A stretch of DNA of 55,642 nucleotides from Gemmatimonadota bacterium. Lineage in GTDB: Bacteria > Gemmatimonadota > Gemmatimonadetes > Longimicrobiales > Gaopeijiaceae. The notes beneath the pieces were generated by a model. The model was not told where the DNA came from and did no database searches. It worked only from the letters and a program-made list of their open reading frames with translations. Where the stretch lies: assembly GCA_015664885.1 (NCBI GenBank), contig DQPL01000037.1, positions 1-55,642 of the forward strand, read 5' to 3'. The position numbers were made by a program, and so were the translations under genes. Below, in pieces: positions 20,017 to 28,769 of the stretch; the first letter of the stretch is position 1; each line of letters opens with the position of its first letter.

Positions 20017-21510
20017 ATGAGGACAAGCGCGCGCGCGATCCTATTGATCGCTGCGGTAGTAACAGCACCTCTAGCGGCCCAAGAGGCGGTCCCAAGCAGA
20101 TTGTCTTTGGAAGACGCGCTAGAGATCGCACGTGGCAACAACCCGGGTTTCCTGCAGACACGCAACGACGAAGCGCTGGCCGATTGGGACGTGCGTCAGG
20201 CTTACGGCGCACTGCTACCGACCGCGTCCGCGGGCTCGGGCGTCTCGTGGCAAGGAGCCGGTGAGCAGCGGTTCGGAAGCCTGACGCTCGGAGACTTGGG
20301 CTTCGGCGGCCAGCCGTCGTACTACTTCTCGAACTACAACCTCGGCCTGAACTTCTCGCTCGATTGGGCGAAGCTGAAGCGACCCTCGCAAGCGCGGGCG
20401 CAGCGCGGAGCCACCGTCGCACAGATCAGGGTGGCTGGTACGAATCTCGCTTCGGGAGTGACGAACGCCTATCTCGATGTACTTCGACAGCAGGAAGGAC
20501 TGCGACTCGCCGAACAGCAACTCGAGAATAGCCGTTTCAACCTCCGGCTGGCGCAGGGCCAGCTGGAAGTCGGTCAGGTGACCCCGATCGATGTCGGACA
20601 GGCGGAGGTTCAAGTGGGGCGCTCAGAGGTCACCGAGCTGCAGGCGCGGAACGCCCTCTCAACGAGTCGCATCCGTGTGCTTCAGCAGCTCGGCCTGCCT
20701 GTGAACCAAGACTTCGAGCTTTCCACCGTGTTCGAAATCTCGGAGCCGATGTGGACCCTCGAGGAGCTCACCGACTTGGCCCTGCGGCAGAATCCGACGC
20801 TGGAGGCCACTCGCCGCTCTAAGGAATCTGCCGACATCGGCGTAAGCTCGGCGCGCTCATCGTACATGCCCTCACTCTCCATCTCGACCGGATGGAGCGG
20901 ATTCACGCGCCAGGCGAGCTCGACGGATTTCCAGGTTGCCCAGGCCGAGGCTCAGGTGGCGGGAGCCGTCGCGCAATGTGTGCAGACGAACAACCTGTAC
21001 TTGCGGCTCGCCGACCCTCTGCCCTCGCTCGATTGCTCGCGCTTCGTGTTCACGGATTCGCAGCGGCGGTCGATCACCGATCAGAACAGCGCCTTTCCGT
21101 TCAATTTCGAAGGGTCTCCTCCCAGCGTGAGCCTCGGCATCAGCATTCCAATCTTCCAGGGTCTGAGCCGGGAGAGGAACCTCGAAGCCGCCCGACTGCA
21201 ACGCGATGATCTGGGCTATCAGGTGCTCGAGCAGGAATTGGCGCTCGATGCCGACCTCTCCGTCGGCATAGCGGACGTGCGCACGGCGTATCAGAGCGCC
21301 CTGTTGGAGGAGCGAAACCGTGCGCTGGCGGACCAGCAATTGAACCTCGCACGGGAACGGTATCGGTTAAACGCCATCACCTTCGTCGAGCTCGTCGACG
21401 CACAGACCGTATTGGCTCAGGCGGACCAAGCCCGCCTGTTCGCGGTCTACGCCTATCACGACACTGTAACCAGCCTGGAGGCGCTCGTGGGCTCCTCCCT
21501 GAGAAATTAG
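20017..21510 (+). CDS. TolC-family outer-membrane efflux protein
   Basis: This 497-residue protein has a signal peptide cut after PLAAQ. The two outer-membrane efflux repeats follow: LSLEDALEIARGNNPGFLQTRNDEALADWDV at the start and the mirrored LEELTDLALRQNPTLEATRRSKESA in the middle. Long helices contain the QLENSRFNLRLAQGQLEVGQVTPIDVGQAE repeat-type coiled coil, repeated near the C-terminus as LNLARERYRLNAITFVELVDAQ. It forms the outer-membrane channel for the adaptor and permeases encoded next. GGGAG and AGG precede the ATG. It is the first gene of a four-gene operon. Confidence 0.93.
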   Translation: MRTSARAILLIAAVVTAPLAAQEAVPSRLSLEDALEIARGNNPGFLQTRNDEALADWDVRQAYGALLPTASAGSGVSWQGAGEQRFGSLTLGDLGFGGQPSYYFSNYNLGLNFSLDWAKLKRPSQARAQRGATVAQIRVAGTNLASGVTNAYLDVLRQQEGLRLAEQQLENSRFNLRLAQGQLEVGQVTPIDVGQAEVQVGRSEVTELQARNALSTSRIRVLQQLGLPVNQDFELSTVFEISEPMWTLEELTDLALRQNPTLEATRRSKESADIGVSSARSSYMPSLSISTGWSGFTRQASSTDFQVAQAEAQVAGAVAQCVQTNNLYLRLADPLPSLDCSRFVFTDSQRRSITDQNSAFPFNFEGSPPSVSLGISIPIFQGLSRERNLEAARLQRDDLGYQVLEQELALDADLSVGIADVRTAYQSALLEERNRALADQQLNLARERYRLNAITFVELVDAQTVLAQADQARLFAVYAYHDTVTSLEALVGSSLRN

Positions 21511-21515
21511 AAGCC

Positions 21516-22757
21516 ATGAAACAGAAGACGAAAATCATTATCAGCGTGATCGCCTTGCTCGTGCTCGGCACCGCCGCGTCGATCCAGGCGAGCCGTGGGC
21601 GCACGAGCGGCGTAGAGGTTCGAACCGAAGAGATCGAGCTCAGAGACCTCGTCGAGGTCGTGACAGCAAGTGGCAACATCCGCGCGCTGCGCACGGTCGA
21701 CGTCAGCTCCGAGGTCTCCGCAAAGGTGTCCGAGCTGCTCGTCGACGAGGGCGAGGACGTCCTGCGTGGGCAGATTATGCTCAGGCTCGAGCCCGATCAG
21801 TACCGGGCTGCGGTCGCTCGTACCGAGGCTTCATTGGCTCAGGCCAGAGCGGGGCAAACGCAGCAGGAGGCCAACCTCCTGCAGGCTGAGCGAGACCTCA
21901 ATCGGCTGCTCGCTCTCAGGGCTCGCGACACGGTGCTCGTCAGCGGCCTGCAGGTCGACGATGCGCGCACGAGGGTCGATGTCGCCGTGGCGACGCTCAC
22001 CTCTTCGCAACACGGCGTTTCCCAATGGCAAGCGTCCGTCGACGAGGCCATGGAGCAGCTCTCCAAGACGATCTTCCGTGCCCCGATGGACGGCAAGGTC
22101 ACGCGTCTGAACGTCGAGGAGGGCCAGACGGTCATCATCGGGACGATGAACAACGCCGGAAGCCTAGTGCTCACGATCTCGGACCTCTCGGTCATCGAGG
22201 TGGTTGTGCAGGTCGATGAGACCGACGTGCCGGCGATCTCTATCGGCGACAGCGCAAGCATCCGTATCGACGCGTTCGGCGATCGCGAGTTCACGGGGCA
22301 CGTCACGGAGATCGGTAACTCGGCCATCAACCCGCCGTCGCGGCAGGCGGCAGGTCAGCAGGCCGCGATCGACTTCGAGGTGGTGCTCACGCTCGAACTG
22401 AACGATGCCGTTCTTAGACCAGACCTTTCGGCGACCGCCGACATCGTTACGGAATCGCGCGCGAAGGCGCTTGGGGTGCCGATTATCGCTCTAACCGTGC
22501 GAGAGGAGGAGCCGGATACGAGCGCTGCCGACTACTCCGAAGACGACGAGCTCGACGACATCGAAGGAGTCTTCGTGGTGAGCGATGGCACGGTGACGTT
22601 CACCGCCGTGGAGGTCGGCATCGCCGGCCAGGAGTATTTCGAGATTCTCTCAGGCATCAGCGTTGGGGACACGGTGGTAGCCGGACCGTACCAGAGGATC
22701 CGACAACTCCGCAACGGGGACGCGGTGCGTAGCACCGACGAACCGGTCATCAATTGA
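21516..22757 (+). CDS. MacA/HlyD-type periplasmic adaptor subunit
   Basis: This 413-residue protein has an N-terminal membrane anchor (KIIISVIALLVLGTAASIQA). Adaptor domains follow: a barrel-sandwich half (VVTASGNIRALRTVDVSSEVSAKVSELLVDEGEDV), a helical hairpin (about 85-180), the second lipoyl half (FRAPMDGKVTRLNVEEGQTV) and a beta-barrel domain (VVVQVDETDVPAISIGDSASIRIDAF). An acidic insertion (EEEPDTSAADYSEDDELDD) precedes the membrane-proximal domain. It bridges the inner-membrane permeases to the TolC-family channel. It begins 5 bases after the preceding stop codon. Confidence 0.93.
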   Translation: MKQKTKIIISVIALLVLGTAASIQASRGRTSGVEVRTEEIELRDLVEVVTASGNIRALRTVDVSSEVSAKVSELLVDEGEDVLRGQIMLRLEPDQYRAAVARTEASLAQARAGQTQQEANLLQAERDLNRLLALRARDTVLVSGLQVDDARTRVDVAVATLTSSQHGVSQWQASVDEAMEQLSKTIFRAPMDGKVTRLNVEEGQTVIIGTMNNAGSLVLTISDLSVIEVVVQVDETDVPAISIGDSASIRIDAFGDREFTGHVTEIGNSAINPPSRQAAGQQAAIDFEVVLTLELNDAVLRPDLSATADIVTESRAKALGVPIIALTVREEEPDTSAADYSEDDELDDIEGVFVVSDGTVTFTAVEVGIAGQEYFEILSGISVGDTVVAGPYQRIRQLRNGDAVRSTDEPVIN

Positions 22758-22792
22758 CGGACAAGGTCTAAGGCGCCGGGAGGCGACGGACT

Positions 22793-24034
22793 GTGCAGAT
22801 CTGGGAAGGCATCACGCTCGCGATGAACCAGCTCCGCAGCGAGAAGCTGAAGACGCTCTTCAGCCTGCTCGGGGTCATCATGGGCGTCATGTTCCTCATC
22901 GTGGTGGTGACGGTGGTTGAGGGACTCGACCGTTACGTTCGCGAAGAGGTCACGTCGCAGGTGTTCGGCATCAACACGGTCACGGTGCGGCGTTGGCCCG
23001 AGTCCGACGTAAATTCCGACGACGAGTTCTGGCGGGAGCGTCTGCGAAGCCCACGGCTCCGCTACGAGGACGGTGACGCCATCCGCGAACAACTCACGAT
23101 TCCGGCGCTCGTCGCGGTGGAGAGCAGTAGAAGTACCGACGCGGTCGGCGACAACGGACGCACGGCGACAGGGGTTCGAGTCACGGGCGCATCACCTGAG
23201 ATCTTTCCAGTGCGCAGCTTGGGTATCGCTCGAGGCCGGGCCTTCACCCAACAGGAGGCCGACCGGGGACTCCCCGTCCTGGTACTCGGCAAGGAGACCG
23301 CGGAGGTCATATTCGAGGACCTGGACCCGATCGGGCGGACCGTTCGACTGCGCGGCTTCCCCTACCGCGTCATCGGAGTTTTGGAAGAACGCGGTTCCAT
23401 TTTCGGCCAGTCGCTCGACAACTTCGCGGTGGCTCCAGCGCGATCGCCGATTCAGTCGATCACGAACCCCCACGGAGTCATCGACGAAGTCATCATCCAG
23501 GCGCGCAACCCCGACCAGGTCCGCGACATCCAGCTCGAGACCGAAGGAATCATGCGGGCGCGCCGCCAACTGAGGCCGCGGCAAGCGAACAACTTCGGCG
23601 CGGAGACAGCCGAAGACGCGATCAGCTTCTGGGACACCATTTCGCGGGTGCTCTTCACCGCTCTTCCAGGCCTGGTGGCGATTTCGCTCGTGGTGGGAGG
23701 CATCGTCATCATGAACATCATGCTGGTCTCCGTCATGGAGCGCACCAGGGAGATCGGCGTCCGTAAAGCACTTGGAGCGCGCAGGCGCGACATTCTGACT
23801 CAGGTGCTGATCGAGTCAATCACGCTCTCCACGGTCGGTGCCATGTTCGGCGTCGCCGCCGGACTCGGGATCGCGACGCTCATCGCCGCCGTTTCGCCGA
23901 TGCCGGCCGCTGTGAGCCTGAAATGGATCATCGTGGGCGTCGGCCTGGGTACTTCGGTGGGCATCACCGCCGGTGTGTACCCGGCGACGCAGGCATCGAA
24001 ACTCAACCCTGTCGACGCGCTTCGCTATGAGTGA
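22793..24034 (+). CDS. MacB-type ABC transporter permease (first)
   Basis: This 413-residue protein has one N-terminal helix (KTLFSLLGVIMGVMFLIVVVTVV), a MacB periplasmic core domain (about 50-270) and three C-terminal FtsX-type helices starting GLVAISLVVGGIVIMNIMLVSVMERTREIGVRKALGA. That last segment is the family signature. No ATP-binding domain is present, unlike fused MacB. The start is GTG at 22793, with a GGGAGG site upstream. Its end overlaps the next gene by 8 bases. Function is inferred as export or mechanotransmission of an unknown substrate. Confidence 0.92.
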   Translation: MQIWEGITLAMNQLRSEKLKTLFSLLGVIMGVMFLIVVVTVVEGLDRYVREEVTSQVFGINTVTVRRWPESDVNSDDEFWRERLRSPRLRYEDGDAIREQLTIPALVAVESSRSTDAVGDNGRTATGVRVTGASPEIFPVRSLGIARGRAFTQQEADRGLPVLVLGKETAEVIFEDLDPIGRTVRLRGFPYRVIGVLEERGSIFGQSLDNFAVAPARSPIQSITNPHGVIDEVIIQARNPDQVRDIQLETEGIMRARRQLRPRQANNFGAETAEDAISFWDTISRVLFTALPGLVAISLVVGGIVIMNIMLVSVMERTREIGVRKALGARRRDILTQVLIESITLSTVGAMFGVAAGLGIATLIAAVSPMPAAVSLKWIIVGVGLGTSVGITAGVYPATQASKLNPVDALRYE

Positions 24035-25316
24035 AAAGGCCGCGCCGGAGGGCGCCTCTCTTCTGACTTCTCTGCAAGAGGGCTTGCTCATCGCGTTCGA
24101 CGCGATGCGCGCCAACGCGCTCCGCTCGAGTCTCACGATCCTGGGCGTGGCGGTGGGCGTATCGGTCGTGGTGGCGCTCGCGGCGCTCATCACAGGCATC
24201 CGCTCCACGGTAATGGAGGCGTTCGAGGCGGGCGGACCCAACAACTTCGTTGTGATGCGCTTCGACGTCACCGCGGTGCGCTTTTCGGACGCGGGCAACC
24301 GCCGCCCCCCGTGGTGGAACAAACCCGAGCTGCTGCCTGCCGAGGCCAAAGCGCTCGACCGTCTGCCGACCGTCGAGGCGGCCATGTTCACGTTTCCGTT
24401 CTCCATCGACATGGGCTTCGACGGCCACACCGTCCGCGACGTTTTTGCGAGCGCTTATTCGGCCGGTTGGCCGGCCTACACTCCCGGCGACTTCACTTCC
24501 GGTCGGGACTTCACGCCCGCCGAGGTCGAACAGAATCGTGCCGTCACGGTGATCTCGGCGGAGCTGGCGACCGAACTCTTCGGTGAGCGCGACCCGATCG
24601 GGCGGCGCGTGAGGATGCTCAACCGCTGGCGGGGGACTCAGGAGCCGTTCAGGGTGGTCGGTGTGTTTGCGCCGACGGACAACATCTTCTCAGGGGCGGG
24701 CCAACATTTTGCGATGGTCCCACATACGGCCGCGAGACGGCGGCTTCGCGAAAGGCCCGAAATGGCGCAGATCTTCATCGTGCCCAAGGACTCGGTCACG
24801 TTCGAGCGCGCGCAAGACGACGTCATCGCTGCGATGCGCGCGATGCGCGGCCTGGGACCGCGCGAGGAGAACGACTTCGCGACCATCGCGTCGGCCCAGA
24901 TTCTGGAGCTCTTCGAGCAGCTGACCGCGGTCTTTTTCCTCGTGATGATGGCGCTCTCCTCGACCGGCCTACTCGTGGGCGGCGTGGGCGTCATAGGCAT
25001 CATGCTCATCAGCGTTACAGAACGCACTCGAGAGATCGGTATTCGCAAGGCCGTGGGCGCCACGCGCAGAGAGATCTTGTGGCAGTTCCTGGTAGAGGCC
25101 TCCGCAATGACCGCTATGGGGGCGCTCGTGGGCATGCTCATGGGGTGGGGCCTGGCGTCCGGCGTGGCCGCGTGGACACCCATACCCGCCAAAATACCCA
25201 TCTGGGCCATCTTTACCGCGCTCGCTATGGCCTCATTAACGGGAATGCTCTTCGGGTTGCTGCCCGCGCTGCGCGCTAGCCGAATGGATCCGGTCGAGGC
25301 GCTGAGGCACGAGTGA
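24027..25316 (+). CDS. MacB-type ABC transporter permease (second)
   Basis: A paralogue of the preceding gene, about 429 residues: N-terminal helix (SSLTILGVAVGVSVVVALAALI), MacB core domain, then the FtsX block with LISVTERTREIGIRKAVGATRREIL. It begins at ATG 24027 inside the end of the previous gene (ATGAGTGA). An in-frame start 18 codons earlier would deepen the overlap. The two permeases probably form a heterodimer. No ATPase gene follows; the next gene is bshB1, whose start overlaps this stop by 4 bases. Confidence 0.92.
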   Translation: MSEKAAPEGASLLTSLQEGLLIAFDAMRANALRSSLTILGVAVGVSVVVALAALITGIRSTVMEAFEAGGPNNFVVMRFDVTAVRFSDAGNRRPPWWNKPELLPAEAKALDRLPTVEAAMFTFPFSIDMGFDGHTVRDVFASAYSAGWPAYTPGDFTSGRDFTPAEVEQNRAVTVISAELATELFGERDPIGRRVRMLNRWRGTQEPFRVVGVFAPTDNIFSGAGQHFAMVPHTAARRRLRERPEMAQIFIVPKDSVTFERAQDDVIAAMRAMRGLGPREENDFATIASAQILELFEQLTAVFFLVMMALSSTGLLVGGVGVIGIMLISVTERTREIGIRKAVGATRREILWQFLVEASAMTAMGALVGMLMGWGLASGVAAWTPIPAKIPIWAIFTALAMASLTGMLFGLLPALRASRMDPVEALRHE

Positions 25317-26029
25317 CTGGGGGACTCGATCTCCTGGTCATCATGGCCCACCCCGACGACGCGGAGCTGCTCTGCGGGGGAGCCATCATCAAGAGCGCAT
25401 CCGCCGGAAAGCGAGTACGTGTTCTCGACCTCACGGCTGGCGAGATGGGCAGTTCCGGATCGGTGAGCAGCGCGCCGGGGAAGCCGCTCAAGCGGGCGAG
25501 ATCATGGGGCTCGTGGAGCGACGGAATGCCGGGCTTCCCGATGCGGCGCTCGAGAACGACAACGAATCCCGTCACATCGTAGTAGAGCACCTCAGGGCGC
25601 TTCGCCCCAGAGTCGTCGTCACACACTGGAAGGTCGGCCGCCACAGGGACCACCGGGTCGCGAGCGAGCTGGTGCGCGATGCCTGCTTCTTGGGCGCGCT
25701 CAAGAAGCTCGACGTCCCAGGTGAGCCGTTCCGCCCCACGAAGCTCATCTACGCAACCGCGTTTCGCGAAGACGCCGTCCCTCCCGACTTCGTTGTCGAC
25801 ATCAGCGAGCACATTGAAGCGAAGCTCGAGGCGATCAACGCCTACGGATCTCAGTTCGCGGGCGTCAACCAGGCCGGGGAAGCCTTCCCCGGCGGGGACA
25901 GGCCGCTCATGGATCAGATCCGTGCCCAGCTGGCGCACTACGGGTCGCTGATTCGGGTCCCAGCCCTTCCGGGTCGACGAGGCACTCGAGGTCGGCGACC
26001 TCAGCGAGCTAGGGGTGTCGAGCTTCTAA
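25313..26029 (+). pseudogene. bshB1: bacillithiol biosynthesis deacetylase BshB1-like (PIG-L family), frameshifted twice
   Basis: PIG-L deacetylase hydrolyses GlcNAc-malate in bacillithiol synthesis. The N-terminal zinc site AHPDDAE and GEMGSSGS are read in one frame from 25313. The middle (EQRAGEAAQAGEIMGLVER, then LPDAALENDN, and the second metal site GRHRDH) is read one base off, with the shift near 25460-25475. The end (QPFRVDEALEVGDL, SELGVSSF, stop at 26027-26029) returns to the first frame after a second shift near 25960. Pieced together, the protein is near normal length (about 238 residues) with all motifs intact. This may be a very recent pseudogene or two consensus errors. Its start overlaps the upstream permease (ATGA-like). 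Confidence 0.85.
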
Positions 26030-26367
26030 CTCGTCCGGCAAACCACCTCGAGCAGCACTCGCCGCCAGGACGGTACCTCAGCGCCTCGCACGCGTATGGC
26101 GCGCGCTTCGGCGACTCCGCCCCGTAGCATCCAGGGCCAGAGCCATTGAGCGATTTCGGGCGGCAAGTGTCCGATGGGATCGCCCGACGTGAGGTGTACC
26201 CAGACTTCGGGGTTGTCCTGTACGGGCGGGTCCGCGACCAGGTGAAGCGTATCGCCGTCACGCACGGTATCCAGGTGACGGTCTCGACCCGCGAACACCG
26301 TCCCGTGTACCGTCGACCGGAAGCAGGTGGGCGGGTCGGCGGGAAGTGGCGGTGAGATTCGCGTCAT
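26026..26367 (-). CDS. small stand-alone HIRAN-domain protein
   Basis: This 113-residue protein fits a HIRAN domain along most of its length: HGTVFAGRDRHLDTVRDGDTLHLVADPP, then NPEVWVHLTSGDPIGHLPPEIAQWL. The pattern is the family's Gly-x-x-h...Gd-x-l-x-L-x-x-e-P...h-G-x-l-P. HIRAN domains bind DNA 3' ends in HLTF/Rad5-type remodellers; small bacterial stand-alone versions are uncharacterised. Conserved D-x-N-A is replaced by QDNPEV, which keeps the Asp. The gene converges on bshB1, the two stop codons overlapping by 3 bases. The start has no good ribosome-binding site. Confidence 0.6.
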   Translation of the reverse strand: MTRISPPLPADPPTCFRSTVHGTVFAGRDRHLDTVRDGDTLHLVADPPVQDNPEVWVHLTSGDPIGHLPPEIAQWLWPWMLRGGVAEARAIRVRGAEVPSWRRVLLEVVCRTS

Positions 26368-26511
26368 TCAGTCGGGGTCGACGTACGGTTCGAGGGAAAG
26401 CAGAACGCAGTTAACTTATGGTCCGCGCAACCGGCAGCAACTGGGGCGTGCTGGACGCGCGCTGCCGTCCTTGCCAATGACCCTTCTAGCTCTCTCGCGC
26501 AGCTGACACAG

Positions 26512-27672
26512 ATGCAACCCGTCTACCTCGACTACGCCGCGACCACCCCGATGCGCTCGGAGGTACGACAGGCGATGGACCCCTACCTCTCCGATACGTT
26601 CGGCAACCCCTCCAGCCGGCATCGGTGGGGGCGTAAGGCTTCGGCAGCCCTGGAGCACGCACGAGCCGTCGCGGCGGAAGCTCTGGGCGCGCAACCGCGT
26701 GAGATCTTCTTCACACGGGGCGGCACCGAGTCCGACAACCTCGCGGTGCTGGGTCGCTGCCGTGCGATCTCGCTCGAGGACGGCCTACCCACCCTTGCGA
26801 TCAGCGCCGTCGAACACCATGCAGTGTACGATACCGCTCGCTGGGCCGAGGAGAGGGGGGAGCTTCGACTGGTGGTCCTGGCTGTCGACACAGAGGGCAG
26901 CATTGATCTGGACCCTCTTCGCGTCGCGTTGAACGACGGCCCGACCGTGGTGTCGGTCATGTGGGTGAACAACGAGACCGGCTTGTTTCTCCCGGTTCCT
27001 GAGATCGCCACACTGGTAGAGGAGCTCGGAGGCACGCTGCATACGGACGCCGTACAGGCGATCGGGAAAGTACCGGTGTCCACGAAGCACTCCGGCATCC
27101 GCCTGCTCTCCGCCACGGCGCACAAGATCTATGGACCGAGGGGCACCGGGCTGCTCTTTGTTCGAGAGGGGACAGACGTGGCGCCCTTGCTCTATGGCGG
27201 TGGTCAGGAAGGCGCTCTGCGTCCGGGCACCGAGGACGTAGCGGGCGCCGTTGGCTTCGCGACCGCACTCCGCCTGGCAGTCGAAGAGCAGGCCGAGGAG
27301 TCGGTGCGCCTCGGGGCGCTGCGCGACGCATTCGAGGACCGCGTACTGGCCCAGATCGAGGGAGTGCGTATCAACGCCGGCGCCGCACGGCGCAGCCCGA
27401 GCATCTCCAGCCTAGGCATCGACGGAGCAGACGGCGAATTGCTACTCAGCGCACTCGACCTCGAAGGCGTTGCCACTTCGGGCGGCTCCGCGTGTGCGAG
27501 CGGCAGCAACGCGGCAAGCCACGTGATCAGCGCGTTATTCGGCCCGGACGATGCCAAGGCGACCGTTCGATTCTCTTTTGGTCGGCATTCGAGTGAAGCA
27601 GACGTGTCGCGGGCGGTAGCCGTGCTCGCTGATGTAGTCGGACGGGTACGCGAGCTCGAAGGCGTGTCATGA
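26512..27672 (+). CDS. cysteine desulfurase (NifS/IscS family)
   Basis: This 386-residue PLP enzyme starts YLDYAATTPMRSEV and continues with FGNPSSRHRWG and FFTRGGTESDN, the family N-terminus. The PLP lysine is in SATAHKIYGPRGTG, preceded by the aspartate of HTDAVQAIGKV. The active-site loop is TSGGSACASGSNAASHV, whose cysteine forms the persulfide. It mobilises sulfur from cysteine. Its stop overlaps the mnmA start by 4 bases (ATGA), so sulfur delivery to tRNA thiolation is the likely main job. The 144 bases before it, after the divergent HIRAN gene, hold only weak promoter-like hexamers (26386-26415). Confidence 0.95.
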   Translation: MQPVYLDYAATTPMRSEVRQAMDPYLSDTFGNPSSRHRWGRKASAALEHARAVAAEALGAQPREIFFTRGGTESDNLAVLGRCRAISLEDGLPTLAISAVEHHAVYDTARWAEERGELRLVVLAVDTEGSIDLDPLRVALNDGPTVVSVMWVNNETGLFLPVPEIATLVEELGGTLHTDAVQAIGKVPVSTKHSGIRLLSATAHKIYGPRGTGLLFVREGTDVAPLLYGGGQEGALRPGTEDVAGAVGFATALRLAVEEQAEESVRLGALRDAFEDRVLAQIEGVRINAGAARRSPSISSLGIDGADGELLLSALDLEGVATSGGSACASGSNAASHVISALFGPDDAKATVRFSFGRHSSEADVSRAVAVLADVVGRVRELEGVS

Positions 27673-28760
27673 GTCGTGTATTGGTCGCCATGTCCGGCGG
27701 CGTCGATTCCTCGGTGGCCGCCGCGCTGCTGGTAGACGCAGGGCACGAAGTCGTCGGCGTCACGATGAAGACGTTCTGCTACTCGGGTACGCCCGCACAC
27801 TCCAAAACGTGTTGCGGGCTCGACGGTATCATGGACGCGAAGCGTGTGGCGGACGCACTCGGGATTCCCCACTACGTCTTCGACGTGGAGGAGGACTTCA
27901 CTCGCGATGTGATCGACGACTTCGTGTCCGAGTACGCCCAGGGGCGTACACCGAATCCCTGCGTGAACTGCAACAGCAATACGAAGTTCAAGGATCTTCT
28001 GACCCGCGGTAGAGCGCTCGGTTGCGACCAGATCGCATCGGGGCACTACGTGCGGGTCGAGCACGCGCCCGAGGGCTCCTCCCTGCTTCGGGGCCTCGAT
28101 CCGGACAAGGACCAGTCCTACTTCCTCTGGGCGATGCCTCGGTCCTTGCTCCCCAAGTTGCTCTTTCCGGTCGGCGAGCTGACCAAGAGCGCAGTGCGGG
28201 CCCACGCGCGCGACCTCGCGCTCATCACTGCCGACAAGCCCGAGTCCCAAGAGATCTGCTTCGTGCCCAGCGGGAACTACCGAGATCTGCTGGAAAAACG
28301 TTTGAGCCCGGTACATCCGGCGCTCCAGCCGGGTCCGATTGTTCGGCGAAATGGAGAAGTCGTCGGTGAGCACAGTGGATACGCGAGCTTTACCGTCGGG
28401 CAACGAAAGGGCCTGCGCGGGGGCTTCCCTGAGCCGATGTTCGTTCTCCAGATTCGCCCACACACGCGCGAGGTCGTAGTAGGCAACCGCGACGAACTGT
28501 TCGAAGACGTTGTCGACATTGGCGGGCTGAATTGGTTGGCTGAGCCCCCGACGGTAGGCGACCGCGTGAACGCTCAGCTTCGGTACCGCGCTGCTGCCGT
28601 GCCAGCCGTCGTCACTCGAATCGACGAGTCTTTGACGCTCGAGTTGGCCGAGCCGCAGCTTGCGGTCTCTCCCGGGCAGTCGGCGGTGCTCTTCGACGAT
28701 CGCGAGCGCGTCCTGGGTGGAGGAAGAATCGTAAGCGCTTCAACGCGAGCGTTGGTGTAG
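27669..28760 (+). CDS. mnmA: tRNA-specific 2-thiouridylase
   Basis: This 363-residue protein has the N-type ATP pyrophosphatase P-loop AMSGGVDSSVAA. The first catalytic cysteine region is TPNPCVNCNSNTKF and the second cysteine is in SQEICFVPSGNY. DKDQSYFLW and the C-terminal beta domain (GYASFTVGQRKGL) are intact. It makes the 2-thio group of s2U34 in tRNA Lys, Glu and Gln. It is translationally coupled to the cysteine desulfurase gene. An extra pair of cysteines (KTCCGLDGIMDAKRVA) matches the family variant that lacks the TusE-style partners. It ends 9 bases before the convergent dnaJ. Confidence 0.96.
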   Translation: MSRVLVAMSGGVDSSVAAALLVDAGHEVVGVTMKTFCYSGTPAHSKTCCGLDGIMDAKRVADALGIPHYVFDVEEDFTRDVIDDFVSEYAQGRTPNPCVNCNSNTKFKDLLTRGRALGCDQIASGHYVRVEHAPEGSSLLRGLDPDKDQSYFLWAMPRSLLPKLLFPVGELTKSAVRAHARDLALITADKPESQEICFVPSGNYRDLLEKRLSPVHPALQPGPIVRRNGEVVGEHSGYASFTVGQRKGLRGGFPEPMFVLQIRPHTREVVVGNRDELFEDVVDIGGLNWLAEPPTVGDRVNAQLRYRAAAVPAVVTRIDESLTLELAEPQLAVSPGQSAVLFDDRERVLGGGRIVSASTRALV

Positions 28761-28769
28761 CGCTGGACC

